DNA of 64,000 nt. Source: Pseudeuparius sepicola (taxonomy: Eukaryota; Arthropoda; Insecta; Coleoptera; Anthribidae). The notes under the pieces are model-generated. The model ran no database searches, was not told where the DNA came from, and was given only the letters and a program-made list of their open reading frames with translations. This document shows positions 1 to 10,215 of the stretch, one piece after another. Within the stretch, counting starts at the first letter, position 1. Each line of letters starts with the position of its first letter. The stretch spans positions 21,432,501-21,496,500 of the forward strand of contig OY987301.1 in the NCBI GenBank assembly GCA_963920635.1, written 5' to 3'. The translations under genes and the position numbers were made by a program.

Positions 1-420
1 CAATATACTCCGGCCTCAGCCTTTTTGGCACCAAGTCTTATATCCTTTCATTACGAAGCACTTTTCGATAGCCATCAAGGAACTATTAATAATTCTGAAT
101 GTCTCTAAAATAATAATAAAAAAAACTAGCATGCTCATCACTGAGAATATTCGTTTCTTTTAGAAGGCACTGCCATTAATCTTCTTAAGAATCCGAGGCA
201 TCTCCTAAAAAAAACATCATTAGCTTCTACTTTTACCAGTAGTGTTATTATTATAGGAGTTTCAAAATCAACAACACCTTGCGGGTTGAAGTTTGCACGC
301 AAAGACAAACTGACTTGTGACAGTTGCGTAATTAAAATTAGTGAACTAAAAAATTTCAAGTGAAATTGTTCCATGAACTTTAGCAGTATGAATACTGCTA
401 TGAATAACAAATGTGCGACT
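1..420. other. A+T-rich spacer, nothing recognised
   Basis: No open frame with family resemblance and no inverted repeat of note. A 90-codon frame on the minus strand (138-410) has no recognisable motif and ordinary A+T-rich composition, so it is not called. Confidence 0.5.
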
Positions 421-429
421 ACGATGCCT

Positions 430-556
430 GCCGCATTTTTCCGTTACCTATACGGCTAGCGCAACCGAGTGCGCTAATCCTGTAGGAAACGGATGCGAGA
501 TCTGCATCTCCGTTCTGTAATAAGGGGGTAGCGCACACACATGCCAATAAACACTC
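430..556 (+). repeat. Single palindromic minisatellite unit
   Basis: A GC-rich unit in which cctatacggctagcgcaa is followed by its imperfect inverse gtgcgctaatcctgtagg. It is the same unit that is tandemly reiterated at 30454-30808 and present once, inverted, at about 33360-33410. The tail aagggggtagcgcacacaca matches the tail that follows the tandem array there. Confidence 0.7.
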
Positions 557-1081
557 TGCAATTTGATTTCTAGGTACGCCTTCTTTGTAGGTACATACAG
601 AGTGTAAATAAAGTACATATTATGTCACAAAATTTCAAGGGAAGATTCTTGGGTCGATTTTAAGAAAAAAGTTTATGTGAACAACATAATTCCTTAAGAG
701 TTTCCTTTTTGAGATATGTGATGTTGAAATTTCTACAAAAATCATGAATAAATCGAAGCAAAACATAAAAGACAACAATAAGTTGTCCTAGTTTGTTGCA
801 ATCATGTGTTATTAATTTAAGTTATCCTACAGCTGGTTGCAACTATGTGTTATTTAGCATTAGTAAAATAACTTTAATAATTCCATCACAAAACTCGTGT
901 TTCCCTTGAAACCCTGACAGATATGGAAAAAAGTCAAAAGATGACTTTTGTAGAGAATTTTATGGTCTCTCCAAAAATTTTATAAAATGTTGTATTATAC
1001 AGAGCCGGACTACTTTGTTGCAAATTAAATAATATCCATCCTTCGTAACTACGCCACTGGCAGCCGCAGAAGGCTAGTATA

Positions 1082-1259
1082 CGAGGGTCGATCAATAAGT
1101 AGGTACCCGTGTTTAATTGAGAGACACGAAACACGTACCTATTAACTGTCTGAAATTTAGTATGGTATGGTTTGGCAGATGACAGTACACGACGGCAATG
1201 TCAAATTCCCTCATATCGCCACCTGTCGTCAAACACGGGTACTTATTGATCGATCCTCG
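1082..1259. mobile_element. Nested mariner-like MITE, short form
   Basis: The ends are CGAGGGTCGATCAATAAGTA and its inverse (tacttattgatcgatcctcg), flanked by TA on both sides (1080-1081, 1260-1261). It is 178 bases long, against 460 bases for the copy at 31760-32219. The flanks are the same in both copies (ggctag to the left, ctac/tataattt.gcactcc to the right), so both occupy the same insertion site within the host repeat. The terminal form resembles mariner-type ends; no transposase is encoded. Confidence 0.75.
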
Positions 1260-1680
1260 TACTACTATAATTTGGCACTCCATTTAGGCCTAGCGACTAC
1301 CAAGTTCGATTTATTAATTTACAGAAAAGTTATTCAAAATCTTCGATATTTTTCTGGAAATTTCAACACCCTGCAGGGTAAAGGAATAATATATAAAAAA
1401 TACAGATAAATATTCTGAACAACGAGTGAATATTAATGACTTTTTGCATTTGTTATTGTGTTGAGAAAAATATTTTTACTCAATGCTCTTTTCTTCTTTT
1501 TTATAGGTAGATACGTAATTATCGCAATTTATAGTGATTTTTTGTTTTTTTATTGGTACATATAAAAATATATACCTATATTGGGATATTTCGCCTTACT
1601 TGCCGCAAAGGTGGGAAGAAACCTAAAAACATATCCCAAAAATTGTCAGGGTGAAAAACCCAGGAATTTTTGTAAGGGAA

Positions 1681-2049
1681 GGCAGAGAATTTCGAATGGG
1701 TTTATTTCGGCTACAAAGATTTTTACACAACTGCTGTACATAGGTACCTGTACAATTGTAGCAGTACGCCATTAATTTTTGCCCAACTAGTCGTAAACGT
1801 CCAGAGTAATTTCAGCAGCTTTGTTGTCCCGTACTATATTTTTGTCGTATATACAATGATTAGAACTACTTCGCTTTTTTTAGACTTTTCCTTAGTACCT
1901 ACTCTAACTTCAAGTTTGGAGTATTTCGAGTTCAGAATTATTATTATTTTTATGGGATCGTACTAGAAAAATAGAAATAGTATATTTTATTCCAAAGATA
2001 AATCAAATAAAAAACACTTTGATGTTCACGTTGTAAATACGAATTATTA
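1681..2049. other. Spacer, nothing recognised
   Basis: A+T-rich sequence with no convincing open frame, inverted repeat or known terminus. Confidence 0.5.
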
Positions 2050-2051
2050 TA

Positions 2052-2519
2052 CAGTGACCGGCGAACTTTATTATATTATTAATTTCTCAGAAAATTTTAT
2101 TGTTGATAACAGTTGGTGCATCATTTCGAACTCAAAACGCATATATCAAAATTTAAATATCTCTTTTTGGATACGAGGTAGATTCAAAAATTTCAAAATA
2201 GCTCAATGAGTAAAGTACCCTTATTTTTTAAAATACGCTAAAAAGTTTCTTTTAAAAGTTGTTTGGAATCAAAAGTGGATGTCAGATTTAAAGTCACAGC
2301 CACCTAGTAAAAAAAAAGAAATTTAATTTTTTTGTATTTTTTTCGACCACCCTGTGTATTACAAAAAATAAAATACCATCCGCGCAACTTATCATCGGAT
2401 AACACATGAATTTGCTACTAAACTTTAATTTTGTTCGATTTACAGCTAGAAATTTAAATTAATCGAAATCAGAGTTTAAAAATATTAAATTTTTGTGTCC
2501 AACTTTTTGCCGGTCACTG
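2052..2519. mobile_element. TA-flanked MITE (CAGTGACCGGC ends)
   Basis: A 468-base element whose ends are CAGTGACCGGCGAACTT and the inverse of CAGTGACCGGCAAAAAGTT, with TA on both sides (2050-2051, 2520-2521). The interior is A+T-rich and includes agtaaagtacccttattt, a word also found in the element at 54378-55005 and near 58963. The TA duplication and ~18-base terminal repeats fit a Tc1/mariner-superfamily non-autonomous element. No transposase is encoded. Confidence 0.8.
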
Positions 2520-2521
2520 TA

Positions 2522-3581
2522 TGTTATTGAGGTCTTTTTGCTTTGGAATAGTTAAATAAATCTTATGCCGAGGCTTGTTCCTTTCTTCAGTTTAGGAACG
2601 TAGATCGGTATTTTTAATTTCTTGCTTTTTCTGGTCTTGATTAAGTTTTTGTTGTTCGTAAATAACGGGAAACACGAGAGCATGAAAATTAATTAAGGAA
2701 GGAATCTTATAACTGCGGCGGATATTGTTTTGGCAAAAACGTAATTTGATAAAAATGAGGAAAAATTAAAGCCGAATTTATAACACATGTTAAGAATATT
2801 TCCTTTGATACTTTGTTTTGTTTTCTTGAGGAGGTTGGAGACTTAAGTAGCTATTTCGATGTGATATTTTTGACAAAACTTGTTTCACAGGCGTTGCGCA
2901 GGAATGTACCTGTGATCCATTATGTGTTTGTCGAGTCTCGATATTTATGAAGCCAGTATATCAATATAAAATGGATTACCATTATTGCCTGGGAGCACTT
3001 TTATGAAAATACGGTAATATATTCCAGCATGCGGCAAGCACGTATTTTCGATCGTATTACGGTACATATTTTACAGTCTAAGTATCGAATAAACAACATT
3101 TTTCAAGTTAACAACACTAGTAGTTACGGGCGTGGAGCATTTTTCAGCTAAATGGTTTGGGCGTCTTTATAAATACATTAGCTGTTAGTCCGTGAAAATA
3201 CATTGTCGTAAAGAAGTTCCGGGGATTTCCCGTAAGCGTTGCAGAGATGTCAGGCAAGTTTGTCCTGCTTAAAAATATGTCCTTCAGGAAAGGATTAAGT
3301 TGGGCGGCCACCGTGAAATGGTTTACGGGCCTAGTGAAATGTTTAGTTTGAAAAGGAAGTATTGGCGTGCCCACGGTTCTACTGGAGATGAGATTTTCTA
3401 GGAAAAGGAAATAGTGTATGGAGTACACTGGTATACACTATAACAAATCTCATAATGCTTTAGGTTGCGTTGGTTAATCTTATGAAATTTGGTAATATAT
3501 ACCTAGGTACCAACCGGCGACATATATTATGAAAATATTTTTCCTCCGAATACCTTAATTAATGATTACAATCTATTTATG
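2522..3581. other. Spacer with one unsupported open frame
   Basis: About 1 kb without a supported feature. The 94-codon frame on the minus strand at 3144-3428 lies in a slightly GC-richer patch, but it has no motif I recognise and no splice or promoter context that would support a gene. Confidence 0.4.
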
Positions 3582-3583
3582 TA

Positions 3584-3607
3584 CCGTAAAAGGGGGCGAA
3601 TAGGAAC
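3584..3607 (+). repeat. Left terminal inverted repeat of pogo-like element
   Basis: Twenty-four bases starting CCGTAAAAGGGGGCGAAT and ending AGGAAC, matching the inverse of 6302-6325 with one mismatch (C/T in the G-run junction). Confidence 0.92.
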
Positions 3608-3995
3608 TCGAGGGTCAATAGGAACAAAAGTTGGTAAAATGTTAGCAACATCCCTTGTGTTTTTTGGGGATCTTCTAACCATGAAGTTGGCGAAATGTGT
3701 AAAAATATCTGTTCTCTCTATTGGCAGCATTGAAAATTTTGATCACTGACTTTTAATCAATTGTCAGCTGTCAAAAATCAGCTGGAAGAAACTAGGTATT
3801 TTCTAGGTTACAAAAACTTTGTTTGGTTAGAATTAAAAAAGTAAGTAAAAACTATTCAAATTTGGTGTATTGATAATCTAATTAATCCTATTAGATAATA
3901 TGATTTCGGTTTTTGAAAAACACTGTTGGGATTACGCCACCAATTTTTTTTATTTTTAGGTGCATATCTTTAGGTTAACAGGGGTTAATAGGAAC
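3599..3995 (+). promoter_or_regulatory. Iterated AATAGGAAC words, left subterminal
   Basis: AATAGGAAC occurs at 3599-3607 (within the terminal repeat), 3617-3625 and 3987-3995, the last just upstream of the transposase start. The same word recurs near the right end. Repeated short words next to the termini are typical of transposase binding sites in DNA transposons; that role is inferred here. Confidence 0.6.
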
Positions 3996-4014
3996 ACCAA
4001 CAGATTATTACACT

Positions 4015-5905
4015 ATGAGGAATTATAAAAGCAAAAGTCGTACGCAATACAAAAAACACAGCAAGGAAAACATAACCGAAGCTTTAGAAGCCATTAGGAG
4101 TAATAATTTATCTTATCGAGAAGCATCGAGAATATATAATATTCCGACCACCGTTTTATTTCGACATTCCAAAGGCCATGTAAAAAAACAGGGTGGTCAG
4201 ACTGTTCTTACAGAGGATGAAGAGAACTTATTGATTGAAAGAGTAAATATTTGTTCGGAATGGGGATACCCAATTGACCCGTATGATTTGAGACTAATCA
4301 TTAAAAATTACTTAGATAAATTAGGAAGAACGGGATCACGCTTTAAAAAGAACTTGCCTGGTCCAGATTTTATTTACAGCTTTTTGAAAAGAAACAGACA
4401 TCGGATTTCACTTAGATTTTGTGAAAATATAAAAAGGTCGAGAGCCAATGTATCCCGTGCCATCATTAATCAGTATTTTAACAACCTCGAAGAATGTCTG
4501 CGAGAGGTCCCAGCAAGCCATATTATAAACTACGATGAAACCAATTTGGCTGACGATGTTGGTAAGTTTTGGATTCCAAAATTGAAACATCCCTATTACA
4601 GAAGGTTTTTTAGGAAAAAGAAAAGTTATTACACGTAGGGGTTGTAAACATCCAGAAAGAGTGATGAATACAACAAAATGTTCTACATCTATAATGTTTT
4701 CCGCATCTGGTGATGGTAAATTGTTGCCTGTGTATGTGGTTTATAAGGCGCAACACATTTATTCTTCCTGGGGTGTTGGAGGTCCTCGAGGAGCCCGATA
4801 CAATCGAACTGCATCAGGATGGTTTGATATGGACACATTTGAAGATTGGGTTCATACGGTTGCTGTTCCATATTTAGGAAAACTCGAGGGGCGTAAAATT
4901 TTGATAGGTGACAATTTGGCTTCCCACCTTTCTTTAGACCTCATTAGATATTTAAAGGAACGCGATATAGAAATGATCTTTCTACCAGCCAATTCGACAC
5001 ATTTAACCCAGCCCTTGGACTTGGCATTATTTAGGCCACTCAAGATTGCTTGGAGGCAAGTTTTGCTGAATTGGAAAAAAACCGATGGAAGAAAGGAACC
5101 ATCGATCCCGAAATCAGTATTTCCAATATTGTTAAGACGACTAATGGATGCTATAGCTCCAAATGCCCCCAAGAACATAATTTCAGGGTTTAAAAAGGCA
5201 GGCATTGTTCCTTTAAACAAAGAAGAGGTCTTAAATTGCTTACCCCCAGACCACAAAACTGGAGAAGATGAATTAGAAGCTGTGAACTGCTCATTCCTAG
5301 ACCTCTTGAAAGAGATGCGATATGGTGATACAGCGAAAGCTCCCAGACCTAGAGCTTCAAAATTAAATGTCACACCAGGCAAAAGTGTGGGTTTTGACTC
5401 TGACTCAAGCAGCTCCGGGAGCACCTCACAATATACAACTAACGACAAAGAAAATGTGAGACCAGCATCTTATAATGCTCATGATAATGATGACATCAAT
5501 CATATTGATTCTAGTGATGATGATGATCTTCCACTTATTACATTTAAGAAAAATGATAATTATTCGACCTGTGGTAATGATAATAATAATGAAGCCCTTA
5601 TTGATATTGGAGATTTTGTTTTAGTTAGATTTCCAGTTGCGAACAAAAATGCAGATATCAAAGAGAGAGTTTATATAGGAAAAGTTACATCAATAAATGA
5701 GGATATGTATGAGGCAACTTTTTTGCGAAGGAAGTCAAAAACTTCTAGAGACAAAATGGGAATAGTATACACCTTTCCTCAAGTAGAAGATAAGAGTATT
5801 TTTCACCACAATGAAATAATACAAAAACTTGATAGATGGACTGAAAAACGAGGTATCTATAACTTTAATCATATCGATACCAATGACTATGAAAAGGCTG
5901 TTTAG
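4015..5905 (+). CDS. pogo/Tigger-like transposase (two exons)
   Basis: Cuts and rejoins the host element in the nucleus. Exon 1 is 4015-4561 and exon 2 is 4614-5905, giving 612 residues. Residues about 15-55 form a psq-type helix-turn-helix (LSYREASRIYNIP). Residues about 64-145 resemble the CENP-B/Tc5-type second DNA-binding domain. The DDE_1 catalytic core follows, with candidate acidic residues D174 (NYDETNLADD), D282 (LIGDNLASH) and D318 (THLTQPLDLALF), i.e. 35 residues between the last two. Residues 440-490 are Ser/Asp/Asn-rich, and a C-terminal module starts at GDFVLVRF (about 515), a tail I have seen on arthropod relatives. The start is the first ATG after the left repeats. Without splicing, the frame closes 20 codons past the donor, so a pseudogene with a frameshift is the alternative reading. 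The splice signals and the family consensus across the junction favour the intron. Confidence 0.9.
4562..4613 (+). other. 52-base intron in transposase
   Basis: The donor is G|GTAAGT after codon phase 1 and the acceptor is ggttttttAG|GA. Splicing joins DDVG directly to KRKVITRRG, which restores the pattern (DD-P/V-GKKxVxxRRG) expected across this part of the pogo/Tigger DDE_1 domain. An earlier AG (ttacag, about 4600) would leave a different frame. Confidence 0.8.
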
Positions 5906-5962
5906 CTGTATGATGTATATAGGTTACAAAAAATAATATTTTATTTGTGTTTATTTTTTTAA

Positions 5963-5968
5963 AATAAA
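5963..5968 (+). terminator. Polyadenylation signal AATAAA
   Basis: The canonical hexamer lies about 58 bases past the transposase stop codon, inside the element, in a T-rich context. Confidence 0.6.
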
Positions 5969-6055
5969 GATTTCCAGTTTGCTATTACGACTATTTGTTT
6001 AAAAAAAGTGTTTTGCCACTTCAAGGGCAAAAATTATTTTTTTTCCATTTCTACT

Positions 6056-6146
6056 GTTCCTATTGCCCCACTAGTTATTTGAATAGGAAAACACATGAAA
6101 AATAAATAGCTGTTCCTCTTGTCCTCGAGGCGGGGTGAATAGGAAC
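6056..6146 (+). promoter_or_regulatory. Iterated GTTCCTATT/AATAGGAAC words, right subterminal
   Basis: GTTCCTATT at 6056-6064, a one-base variant at 6082-6090 (AATAGGAAA), a variant GTTCCTCTT at 6112-6120 and AATAGGAAC at 6138-6146. The last two face each other around a short palindromic centre (gtcctcgaggcggg). The terminal copy is at 6302-6310. I infer transposase binding sites. Confidence 0.6.
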
Positions 6147-6301
6147 ATACATGTTTTAAAAAAAAAATACTATTTGGAATTTTTTGAAAAAAATGCTATT
6201 TTGTATACCTAATCTAGATGTCAAGATAAGACATTCTACGACATAAGAATTACGAAAATTAATCCCCCTTTTTTGAAATTGCATAAAATTGGTATAGAAG
6301 T

Positions 6302-6325
6302 GTTCCTATTCACCCCCTTTTACGG
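6302..6325 (-). repeat. Right terminal inverted repeat of pogo-like element
   Basis: gttcctattcaccccctt followed by ttacgg, the inverse of 3584-3607, followed by the TA duplication. Confidence 0.92.
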
Positions 6326-6327
6326 TA

Positions 6328-7599
6328 TTTAATATTATTAAATTGTGTGAACTATAATCTAATGATGTATGTACCTTACTTTATCCAACGATTCATCTGC
6401 ACATCCATTAGATGTGATCCATTATTATAAGATGCAAGTTTCACAAGGATAGGGCTCCCGGCCAGAACCTTGTTGATTTCCACAAATCTGAAAGATACAG
6501 TGGTGAATGGTAAATGAGTCTGTTTCCTGTGTCACTTCTTCACATTGATTTCGTTGTTACGTGGTTTCAACACCAACCTAACTTGCTGGTGTTTATTACA
6601 ATGTTTTGTGAAACTTCGGCCCTGCTACTATCAGCTCGATACTAGATGGCACCACTGGTAGGTTTTCTCACCTCCAAGTGCAAGTTACATTATTATACCT
6701 GCTACCATTTCGGCTTGAGCCGTTTATGGCTGCCTTAACGAACCTATAATAAGGGGAAACAGCTGGCGCAGTCTACCTCCTCAAACGATTCAAATATAAA
6801 ACAGCCGCACATCCATTAGAGCTTAGATGCTGGTGTGATATTACCAGATGTCGAAAATTTTAGTCATAAGCCGTCAACTTTCCTTTTTTTGTAAAAAAGA
6901 AGTAGATAATATTTTCTGTGCAGAAAACAGCGTGAAATATTAATTCGTTTGGTTTCGAACGAAACATTAGTTTGGTATAGATATAGACATTTTTCGTTTT
7001 CTACAATTCATGTTCTTGGTATAGAGAAGACGACAAATTCATGAGACTGTAGGGCAGAGGCACTAAGTACAATGAGTCCTGGGCAGACATTCTCAAATAT
7101 TTTATCACCAAATCGTAAAGCTTTTGTTTCCCAGACGTTCTAATGTTATATATCGCTGAACCGGTAATAAAATAATAAATATAACGTGGCTAATATTTGG
7201 TAACGACACATTTTATTTTCGTCGTTATTAATAATGCTGAAAGTTCCTGTTAGCGCGACAATTTATAACGAATTCGGTTTGAACGCGACCGATAATTGCA
7301 GGGTTTTGCATTAGCAGCTTTGAAATAATAAACAGTGCGTGAAATACAGTTTTAATTATTTATCTTTTCGCTAGTCCCATATGCGACTTGCAATATTGAC
7401 AATTTATGGAGCTGCGAGCCATTCAGAAATTTTAATTTTGCTCTCAACAAACGCTACAATGTTGTAGGTGTGTTGTATTTGATATCAATAATCCTTTATG
7501 AGCGTTAGGGACGTGATTGTTGACAAACGGAAGTTGATATAAGGCGACTTTTTAAGTTCAGACAAGTGCAGTACATTTTGGTGCAAAATTTCAGGTCTT
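6328..7599. other. Spacer, nothing recognised
   Basis: About 1.3 kb with no supported gene. A GC-richer patch at 7240-7330 (agcgcgac, gaacgcgaccg) stands out from the surroundings but matches none of the repeat families found elsewhere here. Confidence 0.45.
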
Positions 7600-8350
7600 A
7601 ATCTCAATTTTCAAGGCCTACTACGAATTTTTTTCTAGTTAAAAATGAAGAAAATTATTTAGCGATTTTTTTATTTAAAATCTGACACCCAAGACCCCTA
7701 CATCCCAAATTAGAACAAACAATATTCAGGGAGTTCTATTCTACAGAGTACCAAATTTCAGCAAAATAGGAATTTTAAAGGCATCTGGCGTGTTAAGTGT
7801 GCCACGGAATTACTTCGAAACAGTTTAATAATGAACAGGATCACTCACAGTGTTGATGTGCAAAGATCCAATAAAAAATATACAAGGTAATCTTCTTTGT
7901 GTCAGCTCAAAATGCTGAATTTTTTAAACTTTATACAGGTCAAAACTCGAGTATATCAAAACCACCCTCTAAAAAATACAGAAGCCTGTCAGTCAGTAAG
8001 TTCATATGAGGCAAGGCGGCTGTTGTGTCACAACAGGAAACACACAGAAAACGTATTATCCTATAGACAGTGACTCTGCTGACAAGGGTCCAGTAATTTA
8101 TGTTGTTAGCATTTGTAAAAAAAAATTACCTACTCTTGTGTTTATTAATATTTTTAAAAAATTCCAGAGCATTCTTTGTCCATATAAAGTTTCATAAAAA
8201 ATTCAGCATTTTGAGATGACCCAGGGAAAAATACTCTGCACATTTTTTAATTTAATCTTTGCACAGCAACACTTTAAATGGTCCTGTTAATCATTCAACT
8301 GTTTTAAACGAATTCCATGGCACACTTGATTTGCCAGATGCCTTTAAAAT
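7600..8350. mobile_element. Foldback repeat, diverged copy of the right-edge element
   Basis: The left arm (about 7655-7930) and right arm (about 8190-8350) are inverted copies of each other around the shared block aaaataggaattttaaaggc. The whole arrangement, including the unique centre at 7950-8190, matches 62985-63730. The centre carries the segment aaaatacagaagcctgtcag, which has a counterpart on the minus strand near 63540. No transposase is recognised. Confidence 0.7.
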
Positions 8351-8575
8351 TCCTATTTTGCTCTCAATAACTTTGTGATTGTTCTATGTTGAGAAGTGAA
8401 TGTACTTCTGTTGGCCGTGTTGCATATTTAAAAATGCGAATTGCAAAATAAAATTTTAATTGTATTTTTAATTCAGTTGGTCATGTTTTCATAAATAAAT
8501 TCAGGTATTTTACCTACTTTTATAGACAAGATTTTAATCAAAAATCCATTCGATTCAACCTGGTCCAGTGGCGCA

Positions 8576-8798
8576 ACCAGGGGGGGGGGGCAGGGGGCCT
8601 CGGCCCCCCAGACTTCTCATATTTTAAAAAATTCTCGAGGGTGGTATCGTAGATGTACTGTCCTCTGTGCGACTCTCAGCAATTATTTTTCCAATCCGAG
8701 ACCTGGCCTGGAAATTTCTTTTAATCATAAAATATTTTGTATGCAATACGTCAACTTTTTAAGTTGCCCCCCAATCATATTTTCTGGGTGCGCCACTG
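8576..8798. mobile_element. hAT-type MITE with 8-base duplication
   Basis: The ends are CAGTGGCGCAACCAGG and the inverse of CAGTGGCGCACCCAG, flanked by ACCTGGTC (8568-8575) and ACTTGGTC (8799-8806), an 8-base duplication with one mismatch. A G-run and cggccccccag follow the left end. The 8-base duplication and CAG-start termini are hallmarks of the hAT superfamily. It is 223 bases long and non-coding. Confidence 0.82.
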
Positions 8799-8806
8799 AC
8801 TTGGTC

Positions 8807-9192
8807 CTTAACTTAATAGGCAATATCTGCAAAATTTAATGTTTATCAGAATAACCGAAACAGGGAGGGAATAAGAATGGGCACCTTTCACGTTTTTTTC
8901 TGATAAGCTCCGATGATAGCTTTGACTAAAATATACTTATGGATTTTTTTTTTAATTTTTTTGAAGGCCTTTTGGCCGAAAAAAAATAAAAATGTCCACG
9001 GAGTGAGTATAGGTACTTTTTGTAGGTCCGGCAACGCCGCAAAACGGTCAGGTTCAAATTTTCCTTTCTGTCAAATCACAGCTGTGACCTATTTATTGCG
9101 TTGGTTTGTTTTTGTTGGTTATTCGTTATTCGTTTGGCTAGCCATCGTTTACGTTTTGTTGTGAGTTACTGCTTAATATAATAGTGTTCAGC
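8807..9192. other. Spacer upstream of a candidate first exon
   Basis: Contains a GC-richer patch (about 9025-9090) with cacagctgtgac, a short palindrome. An 83-codon frame (8913-9164) is rich in Phe/Leu/Trp and matches nothing I know. The region could be the 5' flank of the short frame at 9193. Confidence 0.35.
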
Positions 9193-9321
9193 ATGGAAGA
9201 CGGCTTTGTTAAAGCATTGTTTATCATAATGAAAAATGAAAAAACTCTCAACACAAAGAACAAATCACCAACTATCGATGAGGTTAACTCCGACGACGTA
9301 AGACGTAAACAATTGAAATGA
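9193..9321 (+). CDS. Short frame, possible first exon
   Basis: A 42-codon frame beginning MEDGFVKALFIIMKN and ending VRRKQLK. It is hydrophilic and Lys/Asp-rich in its second half, unlike the hydrophobic random frames around it. A good splice donor (GAC|GTAAGA, 9298) falls exactly on a codon boundary after VNSDD, so it could be a first exon of 35 codons rather than a complete small gene. I do not recognise the family and found no downstream exon. It may be the start of a host gene or of a decayed transposon gene. Confidence 0.3.
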   Translation: MEDGFVKALFIIMKNEKTLNTKNKSPTIDEVNSDDVRRKQLK

Positions 9322-9880
9322 CAGTGGTGCGATGTTGCCGGCTATTTTGTCGTCTACCTGGGAGGGTTTATTACTTTAAAATGTCCTATTTAAATTACAT
9401 CATCAAACAATAATTAAACTACAATTTGGTTATAATGGTGTGCTATATAATTAATACACCCCAGTTGTATACCTTTTATTAATAATAAGTGTTAAAAAAC
9501 AAGTAAATCTATTAAATTGTTTAGCCCGAACTTATGACACTGATTGGTAAAGGGTCCAGCTGACGTCAGCAGGACCCCGATTTTCAAATTTCAATTCTTA
9601 TTTTTGGCCTAGCTGAAGATAATAAAAACAAACGGGTGGACTTTTTGGGACTTTGAAGACATAATACATAAAGTAAACGCAAAGAAAACAAATTTTTTTC
9701 TATGAAATGACCATGAAAAACAACTTGGGTAAGTGTACAAAATTTGAGATTTCTAGATCAAACCGTTTTTTAGATAGGTATTCAAAACTGTTCAATATCA
9801 AAATGGCAAATTTCTCTGATCGTGAGACCTCCCAAACTCTTTTGGTATGATAAAGCAAATCTGCCATGCAGGCTCGTATT
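9322..9880. other. Spacer containing a CRE-like palindrome
   Basis: No gene seen. The only notable site is the palindrome at 9552-9577, listed separately. Confidence 0.45.
9552..9577. promoter_or_regulatory. 26-base palindrome with CRE core TGACGTCA
   Basis: gggtccagctgacgtcagca followed by ggaccc is a near-perfect palindrome (one mismatched pair) centred on TGACGTCA, the consensus for CREB/ATF dimers. No adjacent gene is identified, so a regulatory role is only a possibility. Confidence 0.4.
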
Positions 9881-9883
9881 TCA

Positions 9884-10215
9884 AACTCACACCGATATTG
9901 TATTCTGGATTAACTTTTCTCCGCACACATCGATCTTATACCTACGACGAAAAGGACGCACAGTCCGACCGAGTTCTCCTCCCCCCCCCCCCCATACCTT
10001 CGGCTTTCCGCAACCATTAGCGGGCCCGCTTTGGGGCATGGGCCTGGGGCGACTGGGCCTGCCGCCTCCGGCATTTGAATTAACATGAGATTTTCGTTTT
10101 AGCCGGCCCAAGATTAATGCTTAGAAACAGTCTGGGTGGTTAAGAGGGCGAAATGAGAATAAATGTTCGCTGTCAGTCAATTTTTTTAAAGTGGGGTAAA
10201 GGCAATCGCGCCACT
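9884..10215 (-). repeat. Repeat family R, copy 1
   Basis: GC-richer repeat matching, in reverse complement, 11640-11950 and 16150-16470. The shared core includes gacagcgaacaytta, cgccctctta, aaacattaatctt, gctaaaacgaaaatctcatg and ttaattcaaa. A C-run at about 9978-9993 and a GC-rich part (gggcctggggcgactgggcc) lie within it. No conserved reading frame connects the copies. Confidence 0.75.

Larger units (their letters stand above)
421..1680 (+). mobile_element. Truncated copy A of composite repeat element
   Basis: This stretch matches the reverse complement of 31080-33410. Shared landmarks in order are a palindromic GC-rich unit (about 430-556), a block ending in aaagtacatat, a block around 720-900 containing catcacaaaactcgtg, a nested MITE (1082-1259) and a block at 1590-1660 containing cgccttacttgccgcaaag. 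It lacks the terminal CAGTGTGTCCC seen at both ends of the larger copy, so it is truncated at least on its left, and homology fades after about 1680. It lacks the ~600-base insertion present in the larger copy. No coding capacity is visible; I infer a non-autonomous DNA element. Confidence 0.75.
3584..6325 (+). mobile_element. Complete pogo/Tigger-like DNA transposon
   Basis: A 2742-base element with 24-base terminal inverted repeats (CCGTAAAAGGGGGYGAATAG followed by GAAC) that differ at one position, flanked by TA target duplications at 3582-3583 and 6326-6327. It encodes one transposase on the plus strand (4015-5905) that is open once a 52-base intron is removed, and a polyadenylation signal follows. 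The word AATAGGAAC is repeated inside both ends. The TA duplication, N-terminal psq-type helix-turn-helix and DDE_1-type catalytic core place it in the pogo/Tigger branch of Tc1/mariner. Intact ends and an uninterrupted reading frame suggest recent insertion and possible activity (inference). Confidence 0.93.

Noticed and set aside
3180..3240. Weak similarity to 23805-23860 (agctgttag..cg.gaaaa)
   Set aside because: Only a few short words align, below what I would call a repeat family without a computed alignment.
4852..5448. 198-codon minus-strand frame inside the transposase
   Set aside because: It is antisense to the well-supported transposase exon 2 and has no family resemblance; a shadow frame.
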